A stretch of 64,000 nt of DNA. Origin: Mycobacteroides sp. CBMA 271. Lineage in GTDB: Bacteria; Actinomycetota; Actinomycetes; Mycobacteriales; Mycobacteriaceae. The stretch lies in the NCBI RefSeq assembly GCF_009729205.1, contig NZ_VTHB01000001.1, positions 496,001 through 560,000 of the forward strand, given 5' to 3'. The notes under the pieces are model-generated. The model was not told the origin of the DNA. It ran no database searches and saw only the letters and a list, made by a program, of their open reading frames with translations. The position numbers and the translations under genes are program-made. This document shows positions 55,534 through 64,000 of this stretch, piece after piece (within the stretch, counting starts at the first letter, position 1; each line of letters opens with the position of its first letter).

Positions 55534-55780
55534 GTGAGTACTCCACGCGCGGCGGAATCTCAGGATAGAGCTCGCGGTGCACGATGCCGCTGGCCTCCAT
55601 CTGCCGCAGATTCTCCGAGAGCACCTTCTCACTGACGCCGTCGAGCTTGCGCCGGATCTCGCCGAACCGCACCGGACCTTCGGCCAGCACCCACATCAGG
55701 TGCAGCTTCCACTTGCCGCCGACGGCATCGATGGCAATCGACATCCCGCACAGATGATCTGTGTCACTGCTCGCGGTCAC
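55439..55780 (-). CDS. HxlR family transcriptional regulator
   Basis: 113 residues from GTG 55780 with AGGAGG 5 bases upstream. Winged helix: IDAVGGKWKLHLMWVL, RRKLDGVSEKVLSENLRQME and PPRVEYSLTALG. Conserved Cys11 of the redox/aldehyde-sensing HxlR members is present in DHLCGMS. Divergent from the imine-reductase-like gene, whose expression it likely controls. Its 3' end overlaps the HNH frame by 95 bases. Confidence 0.88.
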   Translation of the reverse strand: MTASSDTDHLCGMSIAIDAVGGKWKLHLMWVLAEGPVRFGEIRRKLDGVSEKVLSENLRQMEASGIVHRELYPEIPPRVEYSLTALGKDLSAALHPLEEWGDKNRAELLGRNC

Positions 55781-55903
55781 GGCGGCCTCCTGACGATATT
55801 TCCAACCTCGCGGTAAGTGACCCACCACAAAGTGCGTTCTAGCGCGATCCTACCGATCCCCGCACGATTGACTGCAGAACATTCAATCCGAAAGGGACAC
55901 AAC

Positions 55904-56785
55904 ATGTCTAAGGCAAGCGATAGTGCAAAGAACGTCGCCGTGATCGGACTGGGCCCCATGGGCCAGTCCACCGTCAAGTCGCTGCTGAAGGCCGGATACG
56001 ACGTCACCGTCTGGAATCGCAGCTCCGCCAAGGCCGACGCAATGGAGGAGCTCGGTGCGCGGAAGGCGTCAACAGTCGCCGAGGCGCTGCAGGCAGGCGC
56101 GGTCACCCTGATCAGCCTGACGCACTACGCGGCGATGTATGACGTACTCGGCCAGGCCGAATCCGCGTTGGAGGGCACGACCATCGTCAACCTGTCCTCG
56201 GACTCCCCCGAGAAAGCCCGAGCAGGCTCCGCCTGGGTAACCGAACGGGGCGCGGCATTCCTGTCCGCCGGATACATGTCGCAAGGAGACGACATCACCC
56301 ATCCGCTGTCATATCTCCTCGTCAGCGGGCCACAGAATCTGGTGACAAAACATGAAGACCTGCTCAACACCCTAAGCCCGGTGCACTACGTCGGGCCCGA
56401 CTACGGCTTCTCACAGGTGTACTACCAATCGCTGCTGACGCTGCTGCATCCCGCCATGCTGTCCTTCGAACAGGCGCTGGCGATGGTGGCACGCTCCGGC
56501 GGCGATCCCGAGCGCTACGTCGGCTACGCCGTGAACTTCGTGGAATCCCTCAAAGCATTCTTCGTGCAGTTCGCCGAGGCCACCAAGGTGGCCGACGGCG
56601 TGGAGGATCTCGCGATGCTCAAGATGATGGACGCGGGCGCGCAGCACATTATCGACGCCAGCGAGGAAGTCGGTGTGGACGCCACGCTATCGCATGCTGC
56701 ACAGTCGATTTGGCGGCGCGCCATCGATGCTAGCGACGAGCGCGGCGAGCTTGTTACTACCTACCGATTGATCCGAGGGGACTGA
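55904..56785 (+). CDS. NAD(P)-binding dehydrogenase, imine reductase-like
   Basis: 293 residues from ATG 55904 with AAAGGGA upstream. Rossmann start VAVIGLGPMGQSTVKSL, then the 6-phosphogluconate/hydroxyisobutyrate dehydrogenase-like helical C-terminal domain (GYAVNFVESLKAFF). The motif set resembles imine reductases. Controlled probably by the divergent HxlR gene. Substrate unknown. Confidence 0.85.
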   Translation: MSKASDSAKNVAVIGLGPMGQSTVKSLLKAGYDVTVWNRSSAKADAMEELGARKASTVAEALQAGAVTLISLTHYAAMYDVLGQAESALEGTTIVNLSSDSPEKARAGSAWVTERGAAFLSAGYMSQGDDITHPLSYLLVSGPQNLVTKHEDLLNTLSPVHYVGPDYGFSQVYYQSLLTLLHPAMLSFEQALAMVARSGGDPERYVGYAVNFVESLKAFFVQFAEATKVADGVEDLAMLKMMDAGAQHIIDASEEVGVDATLSHAAQSIWRRAIDASDERGELVTTYRLIRGD

Positions 56786-57034
56786 CCGGGAACCGTGACG
56801 AGGTACTCCCGCTACGACACGAGCGCAACGTCCTCCAGCGCCGTCGAAAGCGTGATTGCCCGCGCTCGTGTCCGGCGCTCACCGAGAACGGAGGAGACGA
56901 TCGGGTTCAGCGGGTGGCATGCCCAGTCCGGCATTGGCAAATTCTCGCACCGCGACCAGCAACTCACCCGAAGATCTGAACGCAGCATTCAGCTCGATGC
57001 GCCGACCGCCGACGAACGCGACTAGGCTCGCAGT
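56786..57034. other. 249-bp gap, nothing firmly recognisable
   Basis: Short frames exist on both strands but none has a ribosome site or recognisable domain. The right end holds the sseA promoter. The minus-strand segment encoding VAFVGGRRIELNAAFR looks protein-like and could be a gene remnant. Confidence 0.4.
57023..57028 (+). promoter_or_regulatory. -10 element for a leaderless sseA transcript
   Basis: TAGGCT is 6 bases before the GTG at 57035 with no Shine-Dalgarno. Confidence 0.45.
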
Positions 57035-57928
57035 GTGACCCTCCCGGCCGACCCCAGCCCCGAATTCGCCGCCTACGCCCACCCCGAACGCCTCGTCTCT
57101 GCCGACTGGCTCTCGGGACACCTAGGCACCCCCGGACTGTCCATCGTCGAGTCCGACGAAGATGTCCTGCTCTACGACATCGGGCACGTCCCCGGCGCGG
57201 TGAAGATCGACTGGCACGTCGACCTCAATGACAGCACGGTCCGCGACTACATCGACGGCGAGCAGTTCGCAGAACTGATGAACCGCAAGGGAATCCGCCG
57301 CGAGGACACCGTCGTCATCTACGGCGACAAGTCCAACTGGTGGGCCGCGTACGCACTGTGGGTCTTCACCCTGTTCGGCCACCCCGATGTCCGCCTCCTC
57401 GATGGAGGTCGCGACTTGTGGATCTCCGAGGGTCGCGACACCACGCTCGACGTCCCGGCCAAGTACACCGAGGGTTATCCCGTGGTCGAGCGCAACGACG
57501 CCCCGATCCGTGCATATGCGGACGAGGTGTTGGCACACCTCGGGAACGGCCCACTAATCGATGTGCGCTCCCCCGCCGAGTACACCGGCGAACGCACCCA
57601 CATGCCCGACTACCCGGAAGAGGGCGCGCTGCGCGGCGGGCACATCCCCACTGCCGTCTCCATCCCCTGGGCCAAGGCCGCCGCCGACGACAGCCGATTC
57701 CGGCGCCGCGGCGAGCTCGACGAGATCTATGGCGACGTCATCGCCGCTGATGGCGACATCGTCGCCTACTGCCGCATCGGTGAGCGCTCCAGCCACACCT
57801 GGTTCGTGCTCACCCACTTGATGGGCGTCGAGGGTGTCCGCAACTACGACGGGTCCTGGACCGAATGGGGCAACCGGGTCCGCACCCCGATTGCCAAGGG
57901 CGAGAAGCCGGGCGCACTGCCTAAATGA
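57035..57928 (+). CDS. sseA: thiosulfate sulfurtransferase SseA
   Basis: 297 residues, two rhodanese domains (about 15-140 and 155-290). Active Cys in [13 protein letters not shown]. It transfers sulfane sulfur, for thiosulfate:cyanide or thiol acceptors, in cysteine and iron-sulfur metabolism. Its stop overlaps the SufE-like start (ATGA). Same pair as Rv3283-Rv3284. Confidence 0.94.
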   Translation: MTLPADPSPEFAAYAHPERLVSADWLSGHLGTPGLSIVESDEDVLLYDIGHVPGAVKIDWHVDLNDSTVRDYIDGEQFAELMNRKGIRREDTVVIYGDKSNWWAAYALWVFTLFGHPDVRLLDGGRDLWISEGRDTTLDVPAKYTEGYPVVERNDAPIRAYADEVLAHLGNGPLIDVRSPAEYTGERTHMPDYPEEGALRGGHIPTAVSIPWAKAAADDSRFRRRGELDEIYGDVIAADGDIVAYCRIGERSSHTWFVLTHLMGVEGVRNYDGSWTEWGNRVRTPIAKGEKPGALPK

Positions 57929-58335
57929 CGCTGCCCGCTGAACTCGCCGAGATCGTCGCCGATTTCAAGGCCGTCGACGGGCAGGACAAATTGCAGCTCC
58001 TGCTGGAGTTCTCGAGCGAATTACCTGAGTTGCCATCGCATTTGGAGCAGGCGGCGATGGAACCGGTGCCGGAATGCCAGTCACCGCTGTTCCTGGACGT
58101 CGACGCCAAAGACCGGTCCAACGTCCGGCTGTACTTCAGTGCGCCCGCCGAGGCTCCGACCACACGCGGGTTCGCCTCGATCCTGCAGCAGGGCCTCGAC
58201 GGGCAGTCCGCCGACGCAATCCTGACCGTTCCCGACGACTTCTATGCCGACCTGGGGCTGGCCGCGCTGATCAGCCCGCTGCGTCTGCGTGGAATGTCGG
58301 CGATGCTGACCCGGATCAAGCGGCGACTCGCCTGA
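57925..58335 (+). CDS. SufE family protein
   Basis: 136 residues. SufE-like with the sulfur-accepting Cys in [11 protein letters not shown] and [12 protein letters not shown]. It would accept sulfur from a desulfurase, perhaps coupled with SseA. Rv3284 equivalent. Followed by two hairpins. Confidence 0.9.
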   Translation: MTLPAELAEIVADFKAVDGQDKLQLLLEFSSELPELPSHLEQAAMEPVPECQSPLFLDVDAKDRSNVRLYFSAPAEAPTTRGFASILQQGLDGQSADAILTVPDDFYADLGLAALISPLRLRGMSAMLTRIKRRLA

Positions 58336-58351
58336 ACCTACTCATCAGTAG

Positions 58352-58385
58352 GTCAAACACACCCCATCCCGGATGTGTGTTTGAC
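58352..58385 (+). terminator. hairpin after the sseA-sufE operon
   Basis: GTCAAACACA pairs with TGTGTTTGAC, an 11-pair stem with a 12-nt loop. A smaller hairpin CCTACT-CATC-AGTAGG directly precedes it. Separates sufE from accA3. Confidence 0.6.
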
Positions 58386-58445
58386 GCCACGGATGCATAA
58401 ACTCACTGCCGAGACTCTAAGAAAGCACTAAAACCAGGAGGCCCG

Positions 58446-60245
58446 GTGCCCAATCACGCCAGCTCGAAGATCAGCAAGGTACTCGTCGCCAATCGCGGCG
58501 AGATTGCGGTTCGGGTGATCCGCGCGGCGAAGGACGCTGGACTGGGCAGTGTCGCGATCTACGCAGAACCCGACGCCGACGCACCCCACGTCCACCTCGC
58601 CGACGAGGCCTTCGGCATCGGCGGTAACACCGCCGCCGAGTCCTACTTGGACTTCGGCAAGATCCTCGAGGCCGCCGAAAAGTCCGGCGCCAACGCCATC
58701 CACCCCGGATACGGCTTCCTGTCCGAAAACGCCGACTTCGCCCAGGCCGTCATCGACGCCGGGCTGATCTGGATCGGACCGAGCCCGCAGTCCATCCGCG
58801 ACCTCGGTGACAAGGTCACCGCCCGCCACATCGCCGCCAAGGCTCAGGCCCCGCTGGTCCCCGGCACCCCCGACCCGGTGAAGAACGCCGACGAGGTCGT
58901 CGCCTTCGCCAACGAGCACGGCCTGCCGATCGCGATCAAGGCGGCCTTCGGTGGCGGTGGCCGCGGCATGAAGGTCGCCCGGACCCTGGAAGAGATCCCG
59001 GAGCTGTTCGAATCTGCCACCCGCGAGGCCGTCGCCGCCTTCGGTCGTGGTGAGTGCTTCGTCGAGCGCTACCTGGACAAGCCGCGCCACGTCGAGGCGC
59101 AGGTCATCGCCGACCAACACGGCAATGTCGTTGTCGCCGGCACCCGCGACTGCTCGCTGCAGCGACGCTTCCAGAAGCTGGTCGAGGAGGCGCCCGCGCC
59201 ATTCCTGACCGACGCGCAGCGCAAGGAGATCCACGAGTCGGCCAAGCGCATCTGCAAGGAAGCCGGCTACTACGGAGCCGGAACCGTTGAGTACCTGGTG
59301 GGCCAGGACGGCCTCATCTCGTTCCTCGAGGTCAACACCCGCCTGCAGGTGGAACACCCTGTCACCGAGGAAACCGCTGGCGTCGACCTGGTGCTCGAGC
59401 AGTTCAAGATCGCCAACGGCGAGGCCCTGGAGTTCACCGAGGACCCGGCCCCGCGCGGCCACTCGATCGAGTTCCGCATCAACGGTGAAGACGCCGGCCG
59501 CAACTTCCTGCCAGCACCCGGCCCGGTCAAGGTCTACGACACCCCCACCGGCCCCGGCGTGCGCCTGGACTCGGGAGTGCGTGCCGGCTCCGTGATCGGT
59601 GGCCAGTTCGACTCGATGCTGGCCAAGCTGATCGTGACCGGCCGCGACCGCAACGAGGCCCTGGCCCGCTCGCGCCGCGCGCTGGCCGAGTTCAACGTCG
59701 AGGGCCTGGCCACCGTCATCCCGTTCCACCGCGCAGTGGTCGCCGATCCCGCATTCATCGGCGACGAGGACGGCTTCACCGTCCACACCCGCTGGATCGA
59801 GACTGAGTGGGACAACACCGTCGAGCCGTTCACGGCCGAGGGCGCTGTCGAGGACGACGACGAGACGCTGCCTCGCCAGAAGCTGGTCGTCGAGGTCGGC
59901 GGCCGCCGCCTCGAGGTCTCCCTGCCCGGTGACATCTCGCTGGGCGGCGGGGGCGGCGGCGCCGCCAACGGCGTCGTGCGCAAGAAGCCGAAGGCGCGCA
60001 AGCGCGGCGGCCACGGCGCATCCGCCGCGACCGGTGACTCCGTCACCGCCCCGATGCAGGGCACCGTCGTGAAGGTCGCCGTCGAGGAAGGCCAGGAGGT
60101 CGAGGCCGGCGAACTGATCGTCGTGCTGGAGGCCATGAAGATGGAGAACCCCGTCACCGCGCACAAGGCCGGCACCATCACCGGACTGAGCGTCGAGGCC
60201 GGTGCCGCCATCACCCAGGGCACCGTGATCGCCGAAATCAAGTAA
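58446..60245 (+). CDS. accA3: acetyl/propionyl-CoA carboxylase alpha subunit AccA3
   Basis: 599 residues: biotin carboxylase domain ([40 protein letters not shown]) and C-terminal biotin-carrier domain with the biotinylated Lys in EAMKMENPV. It supplies carboxybiotin to several AccD partners, including AccD5, and is biotinylated by BirA, also in this window. GTG start with AGGAGG. Good terminator follows. Confidence 0.97.
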   Translation: MPNHASSKISKVLVANRGEIAVRVIRAAKDAGLGSVAIYAEPDADAPHVHLADEAFGIGGNTAAESYLDFGKILEAAEKSGANAIHPGYGFLSENADFAQAVIDAGLIWIGPSPQSIRDLGDKVTARHIAAKAQAPLVPGTPDPVKNADEVVAFANEHGLPIAIKAAFGGGGRGMKVARTLEEIPELFESATREAVAAFGRGECFVERYLDKPRHVEAQVIADQHGNVVVAGTRDCSLQRRFQKLVEEAPAPFLTDAQRKEIHESAKRICKEAGYYGAGTVEYLVGQDGLISFLEVNTRLQVEHPVTEETAGVDLVLEQFKIANGEALEFTEDPAPRGHSIEFRINGEDAGRNFLPAPGPVKVYDTPTGPGVRLDSGVRAGSVIGGQFDSMLAKLIVTGRDRNEALARSRRALAEFNVEGLATVIPFHRAVVADPAFIGDEDGFTVHTRWIETEWDNTVEPFTAEGAVEDDDETLPRQKLVVEVGGRRLEVSLPGDISLGGGGGGAANGVVRKKPKARKRGGHGASAATGDSVTAPMQGTVVKVAVEEGQEVEAGELIVVLEAMKMENPVTAHKAGTITGLSVEAGAAITQGTVIAEIK

Positions 60246-60260
60246 CACATCTTTCCCGAA

Positions 60261-60303
60261 CGCCGAGTGTGAGCGCCTACGCTCACACTCGGCGTTTTCT
60301 TTG
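60261..60303 (+). terminator. rho-independent terminator after accA3
   Basis: Perfect 15-base-pair stem (60261-60275 with 60280-60294), loop CCTA, followed by TTTTCTTTG. The best classical terminator in the window. Confidence 0.92.
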
Positions 60304-60333
60304 CCTGACGTTCACACTCGAGAGGAGTCGGTC

Positions 60334-60657
60334 ATCGAACCCATCGAGATCAATGCGGGCGCCTGGTACCTGCGCGCCATCCGCGCCGATGAACGGATGG
60401 ATGACCGGCCGGCGCTGGCCGCCCTCGGCATCGATGACCCCGAATACGTCACCGCCCGAACCGAGGACTGGGACAGCGACCGCGGCTACAGCTGGGCGGT
60501 CTGCGAACCCACCACCGCCGAGATGGTGGCCGAGGTGCTGCTCGACCCCGCCACCGGAACCATCGAATCACGTTCGCGCACCGACTATCCCGGCTCCTCG
60601 GATGCCGAGCAGGAGGCCGTCGCCGCGGTACGGCGCTTCGGCGACGCGATGCTTTAA
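60334..60657 (+). CDS. small GNAT-like hypothetical protein
   Basis: About 107 residues. The start is unclear: no ATG or GTG precedes the conserved part INAGAWYLRAIRADERMDDRPAL, but AGAGGAG stands 6 bases before an ATC at 60334. A TTG at 60301 lies in the terminator T run and is unlikely. The segment YSWAVCEPTTAEMVAEV resembles the start of an acetyltransferase domain, but the protein is too short for a full GNAT fold. Function unknown. Confidence 0.6.
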   Translation: MEPIEINAGAWYLRAIRADERMDDRPALAALGIDDPEYVTARTEDWDSDRGYSWAVCEPTTAEMVAEVLLDPATGTIESRSRTDYPGSSDAEQEAVAAVRRFGDAML

Positions 60658-60689
60658 GCCCCCGTCGGCGCGTGACGGAAAGAAACCTC

Positions 60690-60717
60690 TTGACCTCGAG
60701 TGCACTTTAGGTATGAC
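60690..60717 (+). promoter_or_regulatory. promoter of the FMN reductase gene
   Basis: TTGACC and TATGAC separated by 16 bases; transcript start would lie 2-4 bases before the GTG, giving a nearly leaderless mRNA. Confidence 0.6.
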
Positions 60718-60726
60718 GATGGGCGC

Positions 60727-61317
60727 GTGAACGCGTCAACCACCCCACTGCGGCTCGCCGTGATCTGCGCCAGCACGCGTGACGGCCGCTTCGGACCCAC
60801 GGTCGCGAACTGGATCGCGGCGAAGGCCCGTCACCATCCGTCCTTCCAGGCCGGCTACATCGATCTCGCGGACTACCCTTTACCCCTTCATCTTTCCAGA
60901 AACCCGGACGCCGACGATGCCGCCCAACTGGCCAGGGTGACGGCGCGGCTGCGTATCGCCGATGCGTTCCTCGTGGTCACTCCGGAGTACAACCACAGCT
61001 TTCCCGCTCCGCTGAAGAACCTGATCGACTGGCACCACAGCGAGTGGCAGGCCAAGCCCATCGGATTCACCTCGTATGGCGGGATGTCGGGCGGCTTGCG
61101 CGCCATCGAACAACTGCGGCTGGTGTTCGCCGAACTCCACGCCGTGACCACACGGGATGTGGTGAGTTTCCACGGCGTCTGGAGCCAGTTCGATGACGCC
61201 GGCCAGCTCATCGACAGCCGTGACACGGAGACTGCCGCCAAGACGATGCTCGACGAGCTGGCCTGGTGGGCCGCCGCGCTGCGGACGGCGCGCGAGCACT
61301 CCCCCTATGCCTGGTGA
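60727..61317 (+). CDS. NADPH-dependent FMN reductase family protein
   Basis: 196 residues from GTG 60727. Flavodoxin-like fold with ICASTRDGRFGPTVANW and VTPEYNHSFPAPLKNLIDW, then YGGMSGGLRAIEQLR. Likely reduces FMN or quinones/azo compounds. The last 13 bases overlap the end of lat on the other strand. Confidence 0.9.
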   Translation: MNASTTPLRLAVICASTRDGRFGPTVANWIAAKARHHPSFQAGYIDLADYPLPLHLSRNPDADDAAQLARVTARLRIADAFLVVTPEYNHSFPAPLKNLIDWHHSEWQAKPIGFTSYGGMSGGLRAIEQLRLVFAELHAVTTRDVVSFHGVWSQFDDAGQLIDSRDTETAAKTMLDELAWWAAALRTAREHSPYAW

Positions 61318-62675
61318 GACAGCACTCGCGACACTGCGGCCACGGCCGCGTCGATCTCCGCGGCGCTGACGATCAGCGGCGGACGGAACCGCACGCTGTT
61401 CGTGCCGCTGGGCAGCAGGATGACGCGCTCCTTCGACCACAGGCGCTGCACCAGACGGTCGCGCTCCTCGGCGGTCGGGAGGCTGAACGCGCACATCAAC
61501 CCGCGGCCACGCACATCACCGACCTCGCCGTGACGCAGCGCAAGAGTCTGTAGTCGGTCCAAAAGGTACTCGCCCATCCGGGTCGCGTTATCGAAAAGCC
61601 GCTGCGTCTCAATCACTTCCAGAATGCGGCGCGAGCGCACCATGTCGACCAGATTGCCACCCCAGGTGGAGTTGATCCGTGAGCTGACGGCGAAGACATT
61701 GTCGGCCACCTCATCGACACGACCGCCCGCCATCACGCCACACACCTGCGTCTTCTTCCCGAAGGCCACGATGTCGGGAGTCACGCCCAACTGCTGGAAG
61801 GCCCAGGCGGTTCCGGTGAGTCCGCATCCGGTCTGCACCTCGTCGAAGATGAACAGGGCATCGTGCTCGTGGCACAGCGCGCGCATGGCGTGGAAGAACG
61901 CGGGGCGGAAGTGGTGATCTCCACCCTCGCCCTGGATCGGCTCGGCGATGAAACACGCTATGTCATGCGGATTTTCAGCGAAGGCACGCCGCGCCTGCGC
62001 CAGCGCAGCGGCCTCAAGCTCATCGATATCGGCATCCGGGCGCATATACGGCGAATCGATTCGTGGCCAGTCGAACTTGGGGAACCGCGCCACCTTGTTG
62101 GGGTCGGTATTCGTCAGCGACATCGTGTATCCGCTGCGGCCATGGAAGGCCTCGCGCAGGTGTAATACCTTGGTGCCCAAGGCCGCATCAATACCGTGCG
62201 CCTCGTTCCAGCGGCTCTTCCAGTCGAACGCCACCTTCAGCGCATTCTCCACGGCCAGCGCGCCACCGTCCACGAAAAACAGGTGAGGCAGGGCTGGGTC
62301 ACCAAGCACCCGCGCGAATGTGTCGACGAACCGCGCCATCTCGACGGTATAGATATCCGAATTGCTCGGCTTGTTGATGGCGGCCCGGGTCAGCTCGGCG
62401 CGGAACTCACTGTCCTCGGCGAGCATCGGGTGATTCATGCCCAGCGCCGACGACGCAAAGAACGTGAACATGTCGAGGTAGGTGGTGCCATCGCGCGCGT
62501 CCACCAGGTATGCCCCGCGCGAACGCTCGAGGTCGAGGACGAGGTCCATGCCGTCAGCCAAAATGCTGCGCCGCAGCACCTCATGCACGCGATCCGGTGT
62601 CACCGGTTCCGGACGCAAAGCATCTTCCTCGGTCGTGGAACCAGCGCGGGATCCCGGAAACATGAGTGCGGTCAT
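61305..62675 (-). CDS. lat: L-lysine 6-aminotransferase
   Basis: 456 residues, fold-type I aminotransferase with FIFDEVQTGCGLTG (PLP-ring Asp), the PLP Lys in VAFGKKTQV, and RFRPPL. Removes the epsilon amino group of lysine with 2-oxoglutarate to give 2-aminoadipate semialdehyde. Strongly induced in starved M. tuberculosis and linked to persistence. Downstream of lrpA, which probably controls it. Confidence 0.95.
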   Translation of the reverse strand: MTALMFPGSRAGSTTEEDALRPEPVTPDRVHEVLRRSILADGMDLVLDLERSRGAYLVDARDGTTYLDMFTFFASSALGMNHPMLAEDSEFRAELTRAAINKPSNSDIYTVEMARFVDTFARVLGDPALPHLFFVDGGALAVENALKVAFDWKSRWNEAHGIDAALGTKVLHLREAFHGRSGYTMSLTNTDPNKVARFPKFDWPRIDSPYMRPDADIDELEAAALAQARRAFAENPHDIACFIAEPIQGEGGDHHFRPAFFHAMRALCHEHDALFIFDEVQTGCGLTGTAWAFQQLGVTPDIVAFGKKTQVCGVMAGGRVDEVADNVFAVSSRINSTWGGNLVDMVRSRRILEVIETQRLFDNATRMGEYLLDRLQTLALRHGEVGDVRGRGLMCAFSLPTAEERDRLVQRLWSKERVILLPSGTNSVRFRPPLIVSAAEIDAAVAAVSRVLSHQA

Positions 62676-62693
62676 GCACCCACAATAACGCAG

Positions 62694-62732
62694 TATTTAC
62701 GACATCTCTACATCAAGACAAGAATATTTACG
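62694..62732. promoter_or_regulatory. candidate LrpA sites upstream of lat
   Basis: TATTTACG occurs at 62694-62701 and 62725-62732, 31 bases apart, three helical turns. The region is AT-rich unlike the surroundings and lies between lrpA and lat. Lrp/AsnC proteins bind such phased AT-rich repeats. The second copy overlaps the lrpA stop codon. Confidence 0.5.
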
Positions 62733-63195
62733 GCACTAGCTGGCGTCCATCGTAAAAAGTTTGTAAGATGATGGTGCTTCGCGTGCGAACGTTGGCTGTG
62801 GTGCGAATCAGCTGCAGCAGCTCTTCGAGCGCACGCGGCGAGGGCACCCGCACCAGGAGGACGTAGCTCTCCTCGCCCGCCACCGAGTAGCACGACTCGA
62901 CGGCGTCGATGTGCTCAAGCCGTGCAGGAGCATCGTCGGGCAGTGAAGGATCGAGAGGGGTGATGGCCACGAACGCCGACAGCATCTGGCCCACCGACTC
63001 GGGATTGACGCGTGCCGCGTACCCGGTGAGCACACCGCGAGATTCCAGCCGGCGCACGCGTGTTTGGACCGCCGAGATCGACAGCCCGGCCTTGGCAGCT
63101 AGATGCGCGAGCGTCGCCCGTCCATCGCGAGCCAACTCGCGCACCAGAATTCGATCGACGTCATCGAGCGGACGCTCGGGCAACTCTTGGGTCAC
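62728..63195 (-). CDS. lrpA: Lrp/AsnC family regulator LrpA
   Basis: 155 residues from GTG 63195. HTH in DGRATLAHLAAKAGLSISAVQTRVRRL and the RAM ligand domain (SAFVAITPLDP, SYVLLVRVPS). In M. tuberculosis LrpA (Rv3291c) binds upstream of lat and responds to amino acids. Divergent from the DUF1338 gene. Confidence 0.94.
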   Translation of the reverse strand: MTQELPERPLDDVDRILVRELARDGRATLAHLAAKAGLSISAVQTRVRRLESRGVLTGYAARVNPESVGQMLSAFVAITPLDPSLPDDAPARLEHIDAVESCYSVAGEESYVLLVRVPSPRALEELLQLIRTTANVRTRSTIILQTFYDGRQLVP

Positions 63196-63201
63196 GGGGG
63201 C

Positions 63202-63207
63202 AGAGTA
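63202..63207 (-). promoter_or_regulatory. -10 element for a leaderless lrpA transcript
   Basis: TACTCT on the minus strand lies 6 bases before the lrpA GTG. Confidence 0.4.
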
Positions 63208-63273
63208 CCGCGACCAGAGGCGACAGGTAACAGACTTACGCAGGCCAATCACTTCAACTCTCAGGCGATTCCG

Positions 63274-64000
63274 GTGACCACTCTTATCCCCACCTGGAAA
63301 CTCAGGGCGCACTTCGCGGCGGCGCTGTCCCGTATGTACGGGACAGAGGTTCCCGCGTACAACACCCTGGTCGATGTCAGTACGGACGTGAACCAGACTT
63401 ACGCCACAACGCATCCGGATGCCGAACGGCTCGGCTCGATCGAGCGGGTCACCGCCGAACGTCACGGTGCCATCCGAGTCGGCAGCCCTGCAGAACTTGC
63501 CGCGGTCGCCGATCTCTTCGCGGCCTTCGGAATGTATCCGGTCGACTTCTACGACCTGCGCGACGCCACATCCCCCGTGCCGGTCGTTTCCACCGCATTC
63601 CGGCCGGTGGACGAGAATGAGTTGGCGCTTAACCCGTTCCGCGTGTTCACATCGATGCTGGCAACCGCCGACCGTCGGTTCTTCGACGCGAATCTGCGTG
63701 TACGCGTAGAGAATTTCATCGAGCGGCGACGGCTGTTCGACCCGGCACTGCTGGCACATGCACGGCTCATCAGCGCGTCCGGCGGAGCCACCCCCGCGCA
63801 GGCCGAGGACTTCGTGCGCGATGCGGTCAAGGCCTTCGCATTATCCACCGCCCCCATCGACCGCGCGTGGTACGACGAGCTTTCCGCGATCTCACCCGTC
63901 GCGGCCGATATCGCCGGCGTCGACGGCACGCACATCAACCACCTGACGCCGCGAGTACTGGATATCGACGACCTATATCAGCGGATGACGGCGCGCGGTA
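63274..64000 (+). CDS. DUF1338/2-oxoadipate dioxygenase-like protein, 3' partial
   Basis: 242 codons to the window edge, no stop seen. GTG start 63274 with TTLIPTWKLRAHFAAALS. DUF1338 proteins of the HglS type decarboxylate and oxidise 2-oxoadipate to D-2-hydroxyglutarate with iron. The segment THINHLTPRVLDID holds a likely metal His. Next to lrpA and lat, it would carry the pathway from lysine past 2-aminoadipate. Rv3292 position in M. tuberculosis. Confidence 0.8.
   Translation, partial: MTTLIPTWKLRAHFAAALSRMYGTEVPAYNTLVDVSTDVNQTYATTHPDAERLGSIERVTAERHGAIRVGSPAELAAVADLFAAFGMYPVDFYDLRDATSPVPVVSTAFRPVDENELALNPFRVFTSMLATADRRFFDANLRVRVENFIERRRLFDPALLAHARLISASGGATPAQAEDFVRDAVKAFALSTAPIDRAWYDELSAISPVAADIAGVDGTHINHLTPRVLDIDDLYQRMTARG

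Noticed and set aside
56879..57121. Minus-strand frame overlapping the sseA start
   Set aside because: No ribosome site or domain, and it runs over the sseA start; treated as non-coding or a remnant.
58428..60248. 606-codon open frame antisense to accA3
   Set aside because: It mirrors a strongly conserved biotin carboxylase gene; high third-position GC keeps the antisense frame open. It has no domain and no ribosome site.

Overview
The window reads as chromosome of a rapidly growing mycobacterium. The basis is its gene order, which runs parallel to what I remember of the M. tuberculosis stretch from lpqB-mtrB-mtrA through sahH, alkB-rubA-rubB, manA, pmmA, whiB2, fbiAB, wbbL-rmlD, fadE25-purEK, birA, accD5-accE5-maf, sseA and accA3 to lat-lrpA. 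High GC, frequent GTG starts and many 4-base stop/start overlaps also fit. The moderate GC for the group and several genes absent from the M. tuberculosis order (mgtC-corA, kshA-like, gntPK) suggest the Mycobacteroides (abscessus/chelonae) clade. That species call is inference; no search was run.

Layout. 1-7264: the 3' part of an acyl-CoA oxidase-like gene, the envelope-sensing operon mtrA-mtrB-lpqB, and an acyl-CoA ligase. 7265-9417: a magnesium module mgtC-corA behind a roughly 185-nt leader that holds a 13-codon ORF and two mutually placed hairpins; this is the most interesting regulatory feature I see. 9475-14084: tmk, sahH, and the alkane hydroxylase set alkB-rubA-rubB with a TetR regulator. 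14292-21093: permease, cation exporter, and the GDP-mannose supply genes (manA, TobH-like gene, pmmA) with a DUF3499 gene. 21239-25281: whiB2 divergent from the coenzyme F420 genes fbiA-fbiB and a Nudix gene. 25278-30908: a lipoprotein, mannose-1-phosphate guanylyltransferase, wbbL, rmlD and divergent lcp1, which make and attach the arabinogalactan linker. 30979-39600: fadE25-purE-purK, an inserted dioxygenase/quinone reductase/AraC block, a GtrA protein, and the NADAR-birA-PH operon.

39660-44201: a KshA-like Rieske oxygenase, FadD17-like ligase, SnoaL-like protein and PucR regulator, probably sterol or steroid-like degradation. 44279-48029: accD5, accE5 and a Maf protein fused in frame to a long unidentified domain. 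48034-52442: a fully overlapped operon of DUF6285, an APH-type kinase, an acyl-CoA dehydrogenase, gluconokinase and gluconate permease. 52511-56785: accessory-looking genes (flavin monooxygenase-like protein, Imm5-like protein, DUF222/HNH protein, HxlR regulator, imine-reductase-like protein). 57035-64000: sseA, SufE-like gene, accA3, two small genes, and a lysine catabolism set (lat, lrpA and a DUF1338 dioxygenase cut by the window end).

How the parts connect. BirA biotinylates AccA3, which works with AccD5/AccE5, and all are in this window. ManA, PmmA and the guanylyltransferase form one path to GDP-mannose. RmlD and WbbL make and transfer the linker rhamnose, and Lcp1 attaches the finished polymer to peptidoglycan. 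Lat and the DUF1338 protein fit the 2-aminoadipate route of lysine breakdown with LrpA as the control. I saw no rRNA, tRNA, CRISPR array, insertion sequence or prophage. No gene-free stretch exceeds about 300 bases; the longest are 7265-7545 (the mgtC leader) and 22133-22406 (the whiB2/fbiA promoters).
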